Assembly: GCF_018739865.1 (NCBI RefSeq)
Contig: NZ_JADOER010000009.1
Span: 207,332-271,331 of the forward strand
Length of the DNA: 64,000 bases
Source of the DNA: Leptothoe kymatousa TAU-MAC 1615
Lineage (GTDB): Bacteria; Cyanobacteriota; Cyanobacteriia; Phormidesmidales; Phormidesmidaceae
Reading direction: 5' to 3'
The notes beneath the pieces were generated by a model. That model ran no database searches. It was not told the DNA's origin and saw only the letters and a list, made by a program, of their open reading frames with translations. A program made the position numbers and the translations under genes. Positions 1 to 9,241 of the stretch are shown one piece after another (the first letter of the stretch is position 1; every line of letters begins with the position of its first letter).

Positions 1-557
1 AGCTGAACCCAGAATATGCGACGGCTTACAACAATTTAGGCATTGCTTACAGTGACCTGAAGCGTCACGATGAGGCAATTACAGCTTTTAACGATGGGCT
101 AAAAATCGATCCCCAATATACCTATGCTCACACCCAATTAGGCAACCTATACCGCGAGCAAAAACAATACGACAAAGCCCTCTCAGCCTACAAAAAACTA
201 GCCGAACTCAGCCCCGAAAGCGCCTATTCCTTTACCGAAGTGGGCCTAACCCATGCCCTACAAAACCAAATCGACCAAGCCCACATCGCATGGCAAACGG
301 CCCTGCCCTTATTTGAAGATGACGACTGGGACAATCTCCACAAGGCCCTCTACACCCTGGCATTAGGTCATACCGAAACCGCATTTCAACAACTTGACCA
401 GATTTTGCAAACTGAGGTGCGACCAAAAGCTATCGATGCGGTCCTGATTGATGCTGATGTTCTAAGCCAATGCCCAACACCGCCCGCAAGGCTGGACGAC
501 TTTATTGCGAAACTCAAAGCCATTGAGACTCCAAACACTGAGCAAGATGCCGACTAA
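1..557 (+). CDS. TPR-repeat protein, 3' part only
   Basis: The reading frame is open from the first bases of the window to TAA at 555-557, so the start lies upstream. The visible ~184 residues contain consecutive 34-residue tetratricopeptide units, recognisable by patterns such as AYNNLGIAYSDLKRHDEAI, AHTQLGNLYREQKQYDKAL and SFTEVGLTHALQNQIDQA. The last ~60 residues are less regular and end in an acidic tail. TPR arrays form a helical solenoid used as a protein-protein docking surface; no catalytic domain is visible in this fragment. Partner and function cannot be told. An inverted repeat follows the stop directly. Confidence 0.85.
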   Translation, partial: LNPEYATAYNNLGIAYSDLKRHDEAITAFNDGLKIDPQYTYAHTQLGNLYREQKQYDKALSAYKKLAELSPESAYSFTEVGLTHALQNQIDQAHIAWQTALPLFEDDDWDNLHKALYTLALGHTETAFQQLDQILQTEVRPKAIDAVLIDADVLSQCPTPPARLDDFIAKLKAIETPNTEQDAD

Positions 558-650
558 ATCCCCTCTCGGGAGGGGTGCCTGCAAGGCGGGGTGGGTTTCG
601 ATAACTAGCGCAAAAGGTCAACCCACCCCTTCGCCCCTCCCAGGAGGGGA
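558..650. repeat. Imperfect inverted-repeat element after the TPR gene
   Basis: The left arm begins with TCCCCTCTCGGGAGGGG and runs on to a GGGGTGGGTT block. The right arm begins with AACCCACCCC at 620 and ends with CCCCTCCCAGGAGGGGA at 650. The arms are reverse complements apart from a few substitutions and a short indel. Each arm also carries its own small palindrome, so the transcript could fold into a long hairpin. It abuts the stop codon at 557 and could end transcription, but no T-run follows. It is most likely a dispersed palindromic repeat. Confidence 0.6.
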
Positions 651-1045
651 TGAGGTATCGGATGTCTGCATAGGCTCAGAGAAAACCTTTGATTAGTTGC
701 GTATAACGCAGTTAATCAAAACCCTGCAACTCCTACCAAAAATGCTTTGACAGACGACTAATTCAACGCTGGACTAAAAATGGACTAAAAATAAGCCCCC
801 TACTTTCTGAGCCCACCAGCCCCATCCCAGCGCCCCTAGACTGTACCTCAACCCCCTGCCACCAGGCGATTAAACCCACAAACCACAGCCTTTCCCCAAA
901 CGATCCACAGATCCACCTCCAGATCACCGATCAACCACCACACAAAACCATGGCCTATCGACCCATACTTCCGAAAAGGGAACTCGGCGGGACCCCACGC
1001 AGCTGGTTTTACAAACGACCAATAACTTACGCCATCCATCACCCC
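651..1045. other. Intergenic region, no convincing gene
   Basis: This stretch separates the inverted repeat from the 3' end of the minus-strand alpha-toroid gene. It is C- and A-rich on the + strand. A 64-codon minus-strand frame (848-1042) starts 3 bases after the upstream stop, but its composition, very rich in Trp and Gly, looks accidental. No T-run terminator or promoter is clear. Confidence 0.4.
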
Positions 1046-1852
1046 TTACAAATATGCAGACCGCTTTAACAACATCAAACTATCCAACGTAAAAATCGAC
1101 TGCCACCAAGGCAAATCCACATACAGCCGCACAATCCCCCCATCCTCACGGATCGCCATCGCCACCGACTCCGCCGCCTGGTCTAACACATCCTGCGCCA
1201 CAAAGTCTTTCAAGTGATACCAATAGCGACCAAACAACGGAAAATGATCCGCATTCTCCTGCAAAATTGACGGTAGCTGTTGCACCATCCCCTGAAACGT
1301 TTTCTCATCTAGGCCACAGCGGGCCAAATACGCAAACACCGGATAGCTATAAAAACTAAACGCCTCCCCTGGCCCAGATTGCTCATAATATTGCTGCGCC
1401 TTGGCAAACAAATTGGGCCGTTCAGGCTGCCATTGGCTCAACAGACTAGCCAAAACCAAAATGCGATCGCAATCCGGCTTATTCCACCATGGCTGATGGG
1501 GATAGTCCGCCAGGGTGGCCGGTGGATAGTCAATCTCCCCCGACTCCAGCTGATGCGCCTCCAACCAACCCAACAAGGGACCGATCACCTCCGGCGCGTC
1601 ATAGTCCAACATATCCAAAACAAACAAAGCCGACTCCGCACCAATGGGCGTACTCGCCGGACATAATACATCCGGCTCTAGACCATTACCAAAGCCCCCA
1701 TCCGCATTTTGATAGGCCAATAGCGCCTTCAAACATAAGTTGCGATCGCCCGACTCAAACATATAGCCATACAGCGTTCGCTCCAATAGGCGACCCTTTT
1801 CAAAGATCAGCGTCTTCGCCCGCTGTAAATCCTGCGCACTAAGAATTGCCAT
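1046..1852 (-). CDS. Prenyltransferase/squalene-cyclase-like alpha-toroid protein
   Basis: A 268-residue protein starting with ATG at 1850-1852. Near residues 45-60 it has a QNADGGFGNGLEPD segment. Such Q-x-(D/S)-GGFG blocks are the hallmark repeat of the alpha/alpha-toroid fold shared by prenyltransferase beta subunits and squalene/oxidosqualene cyclases. The rest is mainly helical with aromatic-rich turns. It is much shorter than squalene-hopene cyclase (over 600 aa), and no DxDD cyclase motif is seen, so a cyclase reaction is not supported. The fold call is fair; the substrate is unknown. The gene is a lone minus-strand unit facing away from the large kinase gene downstream. Confidence 0.75.
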   Translation of the reverse strand: MAILSAQDLQRAKTLIFEKGRLLERTLYGYMFESGDRNLCLKALLAYQNADGGFGNGLEPDVLCPASTPIGAESALFVLDMLDYDAPEVIGPLLGWLEAHQLESGEIDYPPATLADYPHQPWWNKPDCDRILVLASLLSQWQPERPNLFAKAQQYYEQSGPGEAFSFYSYPVFAYLARCGLDEKTFQGMVQQLPSILQENADHFPLFGRYWYHLKDFVAQDVLDQAAESVAMAIREDGGIVRLYVDLPWWQSIFTLDSLMLLKRSAYL

Positions 1853-2275
1853 AGCCCCATCTAAATACGGTAGACCTTACGAATCATCGACAAAATTAGC
1901 AAATGACCATGGCGATCTAACCAAATTCACAGCCTAAGCTTTATGTCTTACCATGAGATTATCTACCTCTTTTCAAGACTTATATTGGGAGTTAGAATCT
2001 TAACTTGAGACTTAAAATAATGGGGTGAGTGAAGGGTGAAGGGTAAAGAGTGAGGAGTGAAGAGTGAGGAGAAATGGCGGGAACTCGGGGGGAGCACAAA
2101 AAAAATAACCACCCAGGCAATGCGGGGTGGAAAACAGGCTACATTACGGGGTTCTAAGTCTTGGTGCGAGATTTGTATAGGACGGCTCCCGATGGTCCAA
2201 GTTTAGATACCATCATGGGCAGTCCATATACAAAACCAGCCGTTCCCTGTTACCTAAAGTTAGGCAGTCACTGCT
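1853..2275. other. Intergenic region before the HstK-like gene
   Basis: This is the divergent region between the minus-strand alpha-toroid gene and the plus-strand kinase. It carries a heptamer array (2029-2070) and a short hairpin with arms CCACCC and GGGTGG near 2110-2131. Regulatory sites for both genes should lie here, but no -35/-10 pair stands out. Confidence 0.4.
2029..2070. repeat. Heptamer tandem repeat (STRR-like)
   Basis: Six consecutive 7-bp units read GTGAAGG, GTGAAGG, GTAAAGA, GTGAGGA, GTGAAGA, GTGAGGA. Short tandemly repeated heptamers of this sort are known from cyanobacterial intergenic regions (STRR sequences). Function is unknown; copy number probably varies between strains. 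Confidence 0.8.
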
Positions 2276-5200
2276 ATGTCATCGATCACGGATCAACCAC
2301 TGCCATTTTTGTCCGGCTACACCCTCACCGAAACGCTATACCAAGGTAGTCGCACCCTTGTGTATCGGGCCGTAGCCGCAGATGGCCAATCCGTGGTGAT
2401 CAAACTGTTGCGATCGCCCCAACCCAGTTTCAGCGAACTGCTCCATTTTCGAAACCAATTCACCATTGCCAACAACTTACCCATTGCCGGCATCGTCAAA
2501 CCCCTGGCCCTAAAACCGTGGCACCGTGGCTATGCCCTGGTCATGGAAGATGTGGGGGGTGTTTCACTAAAGGAGTACGGGCAAAACTACGCGCCCCTGA
2601 GCGTTGCGCAACGGTTATCCATTGGGCTGCAGCTGGCCACCATTCTCCATGGCCTCGGCCAGCATCGGGTGGTGCATAAAGACATCAACCCCGCCAATAT
2701 TCTGATTCACCCCCATACCCACCAAATCTGGCTAACCGACTTTGGCCTCGCCTCGCTGCTGCCCAAAGAAAGCCAGGATCTGCAATCCCCCCATAGCTTG
2801 GAAGGCACCCTGGCCTACATTGCCCCGGAACAAACCGGGCGCATGAATCGGGGCATTGATTACCGGGTCGATTTCTATGGCCTTGGGGTCACGCTATACG
2901 AATTGTTCTCCGGGGTGCTGCCGTTCCAGGTGGAGGATCCCATGGAGCTGATCCATAGCCACCTTGCCAAACCCCCCGCCCCCCTCCATCACCTCAACCC
3001 GCAGCTGCCCCCCCAGCTATCGGCCATTGTGTTGAAGCTAATGGCTAAGAATGCAGAAGACCGATACCAAAGTGCCCTGGGGCTGCTCCATGATTGGCAA
3101 ACCTGTGGGGAGCAGTGGCAGACGACGGGGACGATTGCCGAATTTGAGGTGGGCACAAAGGATCGGTGCGATCGCTTCCTTATTCCCGAAAAACTTTACG
3201 GACGTAGCGCCGACGTTCAGGTGCTGATGGCTGCCTTTGAGCGGGTGACCCAGGGAAGTGCAGAACTGTTAACCGTGACCGGATACTCCGGTGTGGGCAA
3301 AACCGCCGTAGTCAACGAGATCCACAAACCCATTACCCAACAGCGCGGCTACTTTATCGAAGGAAAATTTGACCAATTCAATCGCAACATTCCTTTCTCT
3401 GCATTTGTGCAGGCCTTCCGTGGATTGGTGGGGCAGCTACTGGGCGAATCGGATCACACATTAGCAACCTGGAAAGACAAAATTCTACACGCCGTCGGCA
3501 TCAATGGTCAGGTGCTGTTGGACGTCATCCCCGAACTGGAATGCATCATCGGCCCGCAACCTCCCGCACCGCACCTATCGGGAAGGGCCGCCCAAAACCG
3601 ATTTAATCTCGTATTTGAAAGATTTGTACAGCTCTTTGCCACCGCAGAGCATCCCCTAGTTATTTTTCTCGACGATTTGCAATGGGCCGATCTCGCGTCC
3701 TTAAACCTGCTCCAATTACTGGTTGCGAAGGCGAATTTAACCACGGAATATCTTTTGGTAATTGGCGCCTATCGAGATAACGAAGTGCTGGCGGGCCATC
3801 CATTGCAGCTGGCCCTAAATGAGATGGCCCAACAGCAGGCCCCCGTACAACCGTTAACGTTGACGCCCCTATCTCCCCACCACATTAATCAACTGGTGGC
3901 CGATACGCTGTTGTGTACACCGACGATTACTGAACCCTTAACCCAGTTTGTTTACCAAAAAGCCCAAGGCAATCCCTTTTTTACCATTCAGTTTTTAACC
4001 GGCCTACATAACGATGGCTACGTCACCTTTAATGCAAACCAAGGCCATTGGCAGTGCGACCTGACCCAGGTGCAACAATTAGCCCTGACCGATGATGTCG
4101 TAGGGTACATGGTAGAACGTTTGCAAACTCTACCCACGGCCACCCAACGGGTCTTACAAATTGCAGCCTGCATTGGCAATCAGTTTGACCTGTCCACCCT
4201 AGCGGTGGTGTGTGGAAACAGTCAGGAGCAAAGTGCCCTTGAACTGTGGCAGGTGCTCCAGGCCGGACTGATCATCCCGGAAAGTAATACCTATAGATTT
4301 TTCCAGGGAAAGGCTAATGCTGATCGGCCAGCGGCAAATGGCGCTGAAAGCGGCGCTGAAAATCTTTCCCAAAACTCTGTGGTCCAACAGAGCGGCGCTG
4401 ATAGTTTTTCCCAAAACTCTGTGGTCCAACAGAGCGGCGCTGATAGTTTTTCCCAAAACTCTGTGGCCCAACTGCGTGGCACTGATAGTTTTTCCAAAAA
4501 CTCTTTTGCGCAACCGCAAAAAACAACGGGATTATCCGATTTTACAATTCCCTATCGCTTTTTACATGATCGGGTGCAACAAGCTGCCTACCATTTGATT
4601 TCAGACCAACAAACCCAGCAGATACATCTGGAAATTGGCAGACGTTGGCTGCACGGTACCCCCTTAGCACTAAGGGCGGAACGTCTTTTTGATATTGTTG
4701 GTCAGTTAAATTTGGGCCGCCGGCTGGTTGTGGATGCCGCTGAACGGCAAACGTTGATTCAGTTAAATTTGCAAGCGGCAAAGCAGGCCCTTTCTAATAC
4801 GGCCTATGGCACGGCCAATGACTGTTTGCAGGTTTGTCGTGAGCTGTTGTCTGCCCACAGTTGGCAAACCCACTATGGGCTCACCCTGGATATCTACAAT
4901 ATCTCCGTTGAAACCGCCTATCTGCAAGGGAAATGGGCAGAAATAGATGCCTTTACCCAGCTAATAGAACAGCGGGCAAAAGAGACATTGGATGTGGCTA
5001 AAGCCTATGAATTTAAGGTGGAATCTAGAACCATTCAAGGCAAATTCCCGGAGGCAATGACGCTGGGATTACAAATCCTGGAATCCTTGGAGGTTACGTT
5101 TCCCCACCAGCCCACTGAAAACGACATTAAGGCCTATTTACATGAAACCCGACGATTGTTGGCAAGACGCTCCGCCCAGGATGTGTTGCGGTTGCCCCTG

Positions 5201-8200
5201 AGTTCCTCTGCCTATACCCAAGCCATACTGTGCTTACTGATCAAAGTGGGGGCTTCAGCCTATACGAAAACCCCCAATCTGTATGTGCTCATTGGGCTGA
5301 AAATGGTGCAACTGTCCTTGATCCATGGCAATACGCCAGAGTCTATCTTTGGTTACTCCCGCTACGGCATTTTAAACTGCAATCTCCTGGGGGATGTTGA
5401 AACTGGCTATCAGTTTGGTCAGGCCTCCTTAGAACTGCGGGAACACTTTGACACCATCGTCCACGACAGCCATATTATTTGGGTGCTGAATACCTTACTG
5501 TTTCACTGGAAGCAGCCCGTTGAAACCACCTTAGCCCCGCTTCAGCAAGCTTACGCCGTAGGGTTAGAAACAGGGGATTTAGTTTACGTCGGCTACAGCG
5601 CCTGCTCGTACTGCACCCACGCCTATCTTGCTGGCCATAGACTGGCCCCATTGGATTCCGAAATTCAGCAGTTCAACCAGGGCCTTGCCCGCATTCGGCA
5701 AGATGTTGCCCTCAGTTATAACCGAATGCTACATCAGGTGGTTTTATCCCTGATGAACCCTGCCTTTGACGTCAGTCAGGGGATGCAAGCACTGGATACA
5801 ACAGTGGACATCGCTCAACTGGAAAAGAAGCAAGACCTGCTTGGGCTTTGGGGGTTTTATGTGAATAAATCAGTGGTCTGTTACCTATTCCAGGCCTATG
5901 ACGAGGCCTGGCACTGTCAGCAACAAGCCTACCAATTGGCGAGAATTGGTATTGGCACCATCTACACATCCCTACTCTTTTGGACAGGGGCATTAACCTG
6001 TCTAGCGCTGTTGCTGGAGTCTCCCCGGGCGGCATCCATTGATATCGCTCAGTTAGAACATTGGGTGGCCGTGGGCAAAGAGAAATTGCAACTATGGGCC
6101 ACCCACAATCCCCATTATTATCAGCATAAGTGCGACCTGCTGTGGGCAGAGAGCCATCGACTGGACGGCGATCGCCTGGCTGCTTTGGAAGCCTATGATC
6201 GCGCCATTGCTGGGGCAAAAGCCCATGGCTATCTTCAGGATGAAGCCTTGGCAAATGAGTTAGCCGGTAAATTTTATTTGGCCTGGGGCAAGGAAAAAAT
6301 TGCCGCCCCATACCTCCAGGCTGCCTACACTTGCTATGGCGAGTGGGGGGCCCATGCAAAAACAAGCGATTTAGAACAGCGGTACCCCCAACTAATTCAG
6401 TCGTCGAGGGTTGTGATCAACCCACTCGAAACCTTAGCCAATCTTGTTTCTCCACAAGTTTCAAACTATTCTTCTCGGGTTGCCAGCGGCATTCCTGATG
6501 GGCTTAACCAAGCCTTTGATTTTAGCTCGGTTTTAAAGGCGGCCCAAACCCTCACAGAGACGATTCAGCTGGATGATCTGCTGGAAAAGTTGAGCCATGT
6601 CATTTTGCAAAACTCTGGCGGCGATCGCCTAATTTTGGCCTTACCCAATGGCGAAGACCATTGGGACATCAGGCTGGTTGCCACGCCTGATACGGTGGAT
6701 ATCTATAAAGCGCAGGAACCTTCGCAGATTAACGCCCCCTCAAAGCTTATAAACTACGTTAAAAACACACGGGAACTGATCTATTCAGACCAGCTGGACC
6801 ATACTTTTCCCATGGTTGATGCCTATTTGATTAACCGTAGCCCCAAAAGTTTTCTCTGTGCTCCCCTGGTGACCCAAGATCAGCTGACTGGCGTTTTATA
6901 TTTGGACTCGTCAAACAATCGGGGGTTAATCTCGTCTGCGCGGATCATTACCCTGAACTTTCTATTTTCCCAAGTTGCCATCGGCCTAAAAAATGCCCAG
7001 GTTTTGGAACAATCCTTGGCCCTAAAATCTAAAGTTATTGAATCTTCCATTGATGGCATTGCGATTCTTGAAAATGATATTTTGATTTATTTGAATCAGG
7101 CGTTTGCGGACCTTTTTGGCTATCTTCCTGAGGAGCTGCTGAACACAAACTGGGGAAATTTACACCCTTCGGAAGAAGAAACGCGGCTGATTGAAACTGC
7201 CATATCTGAGTGCATGGGAACTGGATCTTGGAGTGGAGAATTTACAGCCATACGCAAGGACGGCAGCTTGTTTTTTAAGGAGAGTCGATTGTTTCGGTTG
7301 GACGATGGCAAAGTGATTTGCATCTGTCGAGATATTAGCGATCGCAAAAAGCTTGAACAAGAACAGGAACGACTGATCCAGATACTCCAAGCAACACCGG
7401 ATTTTGTGGGCATTTGTCGGCCGCCCCAAGGAGTTATTCTGTGGCAAAATCAGCCGTTTAGAAACCTGCGCCCCGATTTAAAAATCTTTGAAGAAGAGGT
7501 GCAGATTTCGCATTTATATCCCCAATGGGCCTACGACCTCGTTCGAGCAGAGGGATTGCCCGCCGCCATTCAACACGGCACCTGGCGGGGGGAAACGGCA
7601 CTGCTCACCCAAACCGGTGAAGAGATTCCCACCTCCCAGGTGATTATTGCCCACAAATCAGATAACGGGGACGTAAAATACTTTTCCACAATTTTGCGAG
7701 ATATTAGCGATCGCAAAGCCTCGGATCAGGCCCTCCACGATAGCCAGGCCCGCTTCCGGCGCATCACTGAAAATGTCCCGGGGATGATTTATCGCTATGT
7801 ACTCCACCCCGATGGTAGCTGTGGGCTCAGCTATGTTAGTTCCCAGGTTCGAGATATCTATGAACTTGAGCCCGATGTGGTGCTCCAAGATATCTCCCAT
7901 CTCCAGGAGAGAATCCACCCTGACGATCGGATGCACACCCAGGCAATATCTGCGGAATCTGCCAGAACCCTGCAACCGCTGAAGGTGGAACATCGGCTGA
8001 TGCTGCCAGAAAAGGGGCTGCGGTGGATTCAAGCCATTGCTCGGCCAGAACTGCTGGATAACGGGGCTATTATCTGGGACGGCCTGACCCTGGATATCAC
8101 CGATCGCAAAGCGGCCGAACAAGCCTTAGAAGAGAGCCAAGCTCAATTTAAGCGGATCACAGAAAACATCCCAGGGATGATTTATCGCTGCGTTCTACAT

Positions 8201-9238
8201 CTAGACGGGAGCTGTCATATTCTCTATGCCAGCTCCCAGATTCAAGAGATTTTTGAACTGGAGCCCCAAGCCATTATCAACGGAAGCGATCATCCCCTGT
8301 GGGCAAGAACCCACCCCGATGATATTCCCCAGGTGCGAGCGGCCATGCAACGATCAGCGGAAAACCTTAGCCCCTTAATCAGTGAGCATCGCCTGATTTT
8401 GCCCCAAAAAGGGCTGCGGTGGATCCAGCAGATTGCTCGGCCAGGACAATTAGAAAATGGTGATGTTGTTTGGGATGGGGTGGTCATTGATATTAGCGAT
8501 CGCAGACAGGCGGAAGAAAAAATTCGCCAAACCATGGCCCAGCTAGAAGCCTCAAACAATGAGTTAGAATCCTTTGCCTATTCCATCTCCCACGATTTAC
8601 GGGCACCGCTGCGAGCCATCAATGGCTTTAGCCAAGCATTGCTCGAAGACTATGGCCCCCTGTTCGATGACATAGCCCAGGACTATTTCAATCGCATTCA
8701 GACCAACGCCACCCGCATGGGCACGCTAATCGATGATTTGCTACAGCTCTCGCGGTTATCTCGCTCTGAATTGAGCTACACCACCTTTGATCTGAGCGCC
8801 TTTGCCCAAGAGGCACTCCATGATTTACAGGCCTCGGATCCTGACCGCCAGGTCGATATTGTTATCACGCCCGGGTTAACGGTTTTGGCCGACGCGTCCC
8901 TGATGCAAGTGGTGTTGATGAACCTCCTCCAAAATGCTTGGAAGTTTACCAGCCACCATGCCACCGCCCGCATCGAATTTGGGGTGCTCCCCCCCCAGCT
9001 GCCAGACTGTCCCAACGCTGTTTATTTTGTCAAAGATGATGGCGCTGGGTTCGATATGACCTACAGTCACAAACTCTTTGGCGTGTTCCAACGGTTACAT
9101 AGTGTTAAGGAATTTTCGGGCACTGGCATTGGTCTGGCTTCGGTCAGACGCGCTATTCATCGCCATGGAGGCCAAATTTGGGCAGAAGCCGCCGTGGAAA
9201 TGGGGGCAACTTTCTTCTTTAATGTACGACAAAACTAA
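2276..9238 (+). CDS. HstK-like Ser/Thr kinase - AAA ATPase - GAF - PAS - histidine kinase
   Basis: A giant 2,320-residue signalling protein with the architecture of cyanobacterial HstK-type dual kinases. Residues ~14-275 are a Ser/Thr kinase domain: K43 in VVIKLL, catalytic D136 in VVHKDINPAN, a DFG, and GTLAYIAPEQTG. Next comes a STAND/AAA-16-type ATPase with Walker A GYSGVGKT (336-343) and Walker B VIFLDDLQW (D466/D467), then a long helical repeat region. A GAF domain (~1418-1580), two PAS domains (~1586-1815), two further PAS_3 domains (~1822-2075), HisKA (H2106 in SISHDLRAPL) and HATPase (NLLQNAWK, DDGAGFD, GTGIGLA) follow. All catalytic motifs look intact. A four-copy 14-residue insertion sits at residues 692-747. 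The ATG at 2276 fits the start of the kinase domain. The next gene starts 3 bp after its stop, so they are probably co-transcribed. Input signal and targets are unknown. Confidence 0.93.
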   Translation: MSSITDQPLPFLSGYTLTETLYQGSRTLVYRAVAADGQSVVIKLLRSPQPSFSELLHFRNQFTIANNLPIAGIVKPLALKPWHRGYALVMEDVGGVSLKEYGQNYAPLSVAQRLSIGLQLATILHGLGQHRVVHKDINPANILIHPHTHQIWLTDFGLASLLPKESQDLQSPHSLEGTLAYIAPEQTGRMNRGIDYRVDFYGLGVTLYELFSGVLPFQVEDPMELIHSHLAKPPAPLHHLNPQLPPQLSAIVLKLMAKNAEDRYQSALGLLHDWQTCGEQWQTTGTIAEFEVGTKDRCDRFLIPEKLYGRSADVQVLMAAFERVTQGSAELLTVTGYSGVGKTAVVNEIHKPITQQRGYFIEGKFDQFNRNIPFSAFVQAFRGLVGQLLGESDHTLATWKDKILHAVGINGQVLLDVIPELECIIGPQPPAPHLSGRAAQNRFNLVFERFVQLFATAEHPLVIFLDDLQWADLASLNLLQLLVAKANLTTEYLLVIGAYRDNEVLAGHPLQLALNEMAQQQAPVQPLTLTPLSPHHINQLVADTLLCTPTITEPLTQFVYQKAQGNPFFTIQFLTGLHNDGYVTFNANQGHWQCDLTQVQQLALTDDVVGYMVERLQTLPTATQRVLQIAACIGNQFDLSTLAVVCGNSQEQSALELWQVLQAGLIIPESNTYRFFQGKANADRPAANGAESGAENLSQNSVVQQSGADSFSQNSVVQQSGADSFSQNSVAQLRGTDSFSKNSFAQPQKTTGLSDFTIPYRFLHDRVQQAAYHLISDQQTQQIHLEIGRRWLHGTPLALRAERLFDIVGQLNLGRRLVVDAAERQTLIQLNLQAAKQALSNTAYGTANDCLQVCRELLSAHSWQTHYGLTLDIYNISVETAYLQGKWAEIDAFTQLIEQRAKETLDVAKAYEFKVESRTIQGKFPEAMTLGLQILESLEVTFPHQPTENDIKAYLHETRRLLARRSAQDVLRLPLSSSAYTQAILCLLIKVGASAYTKTPNLYVLIGLKMVQLSLIHGNTPESIFGYSRYGILNCNLLGDVETGYQFGQASLELREHFDTIVHDSHIIWVLNTLLFHWKQPVETTLAPLQQAYAVGLETGDLVYVGYSACSYCTHAYLAGHRLAPLDSEIQQFNQGLARIRQDVALSYNRMLHQVVLSLMNPAFDVSQGMQALDTTVDIAQLEKKQDLLGLWGFYVNKSVVCYLFQAYDEAWHCQQQAYQLARIGIGTIYTSLLFWTGALTCLALLLESPRAASIDIAQLEHWVAVGKEKLQLWATHNPHYYQHKCDLLWAESHRLDGDRLAALEAYDRAIAGAKAHGYLQDEALANELAGKFYLAWGKEKIAAPYLQAAYTCYGEWGAHAKTSDLEQRYPQLIQSSRVVINPLETLANLVSPQVSNYSSRVASGIPDGLNQAFDFSSVLKAAQTLTETIQLDDLLEKLSHVILQNSGGDRLILALPNGEDHWDIRLVATPDTVDIYKAQEPSQINAPSKLINYVKNTRELIYSDQLDHTFPMVDAYLINRSPKSFLCAPLVTQDQLTGVLYLDSSNNRGLISSARIITLNFLFSQVAIGLKNAQVLEQSLALKSKVIESSIDGIAILENDILIYLNQAFADLFGYLPEELLNTNWGNLHPSEEETRLIETAISECMGTGSWSGEFTAIRKDGSLFFKESRLFRLDDGKVICICRDISDRKKLEQEQERLIQILQATPDFVGICRPPQGVILWQNQPFRNLRPDLKIFEEEVQISHLYPQWAYDLVRAEGLPAAIQHGTWRGETALLTQTGEEIPTSQVIIAHKSDNGDVKYFSTILRDISDRKASDQALHDSQARFRRITENVPGMIYRYVLHPDGSCGLSYVSSQVRDIYELEPDVVLQDISHLQERIHPDDRMHTQAISAESARTLQPLKVEHRLMLPEKGLRWIQAIARPELLDNGAIIWDGLTLDITDRKAAEQALEESQAQFKRITENIPGMIYRCVLHLDGSCHILYASSQIQEIFELEPQAIINGSDHPLWARTHPDDIPQVRAAMQRSAENLSPLISEHRLILPQKGLRWIQQIARPGQLENGDVVWDGVVIDISDRRQAEEKIRQTMAQLEASNNELESFAYSISHDLRAPLRAINGFSQALLEDYGPLFDDIAQDYFNRIQTNATRMGTLIDDLLQLSRLSRSELSYTTFDLSAFAQEALHDLQASDPDRQVDIVITPGLTVLADASLMQVVLMNLLQNAWKFTSHHATARIEFGVLPPQLPDCPNAVYFVKDDGAGFDMTYSHKLFGVFQRLHSVKEFSGTGIGLASVRRAIHRHGGQIWAEAAVEMGATFFFNVRQN
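4349..4516 (+). repeat. 42-bp in-frame minisatellite inside the HstK-like gene
   Basis: Four tandem 42-bp units encode SGAENLSQNSVVQQ, SGADSFSQNSVVQQ, SGADSFSQNSVAQL and RGTDSFSKNSFAQP. Units 2 and 3 are nearly identical at the DNA level, while unit 4 is degenerate. The tract lies after the ATPase module, at the start of the helical region. It is Ser/Asn/Gln-rich and probably a flexible loop. Confidence 0.92.
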
Positions 9239-9241
9239 CGT

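Noticed and set aside
848..1042. 64-codon minus-strand frame after the alpha-toroid gene
   Set aside because: Close to the upstream stop, but composition is Trp/Gly-rich without family features; most likely chance.
4199..4519. Minus-strand frames across the 42-bp minisatellite
   Set aside because: They reflect the repeat within the HstK-like gene, which has clear coding signal on the + strand.
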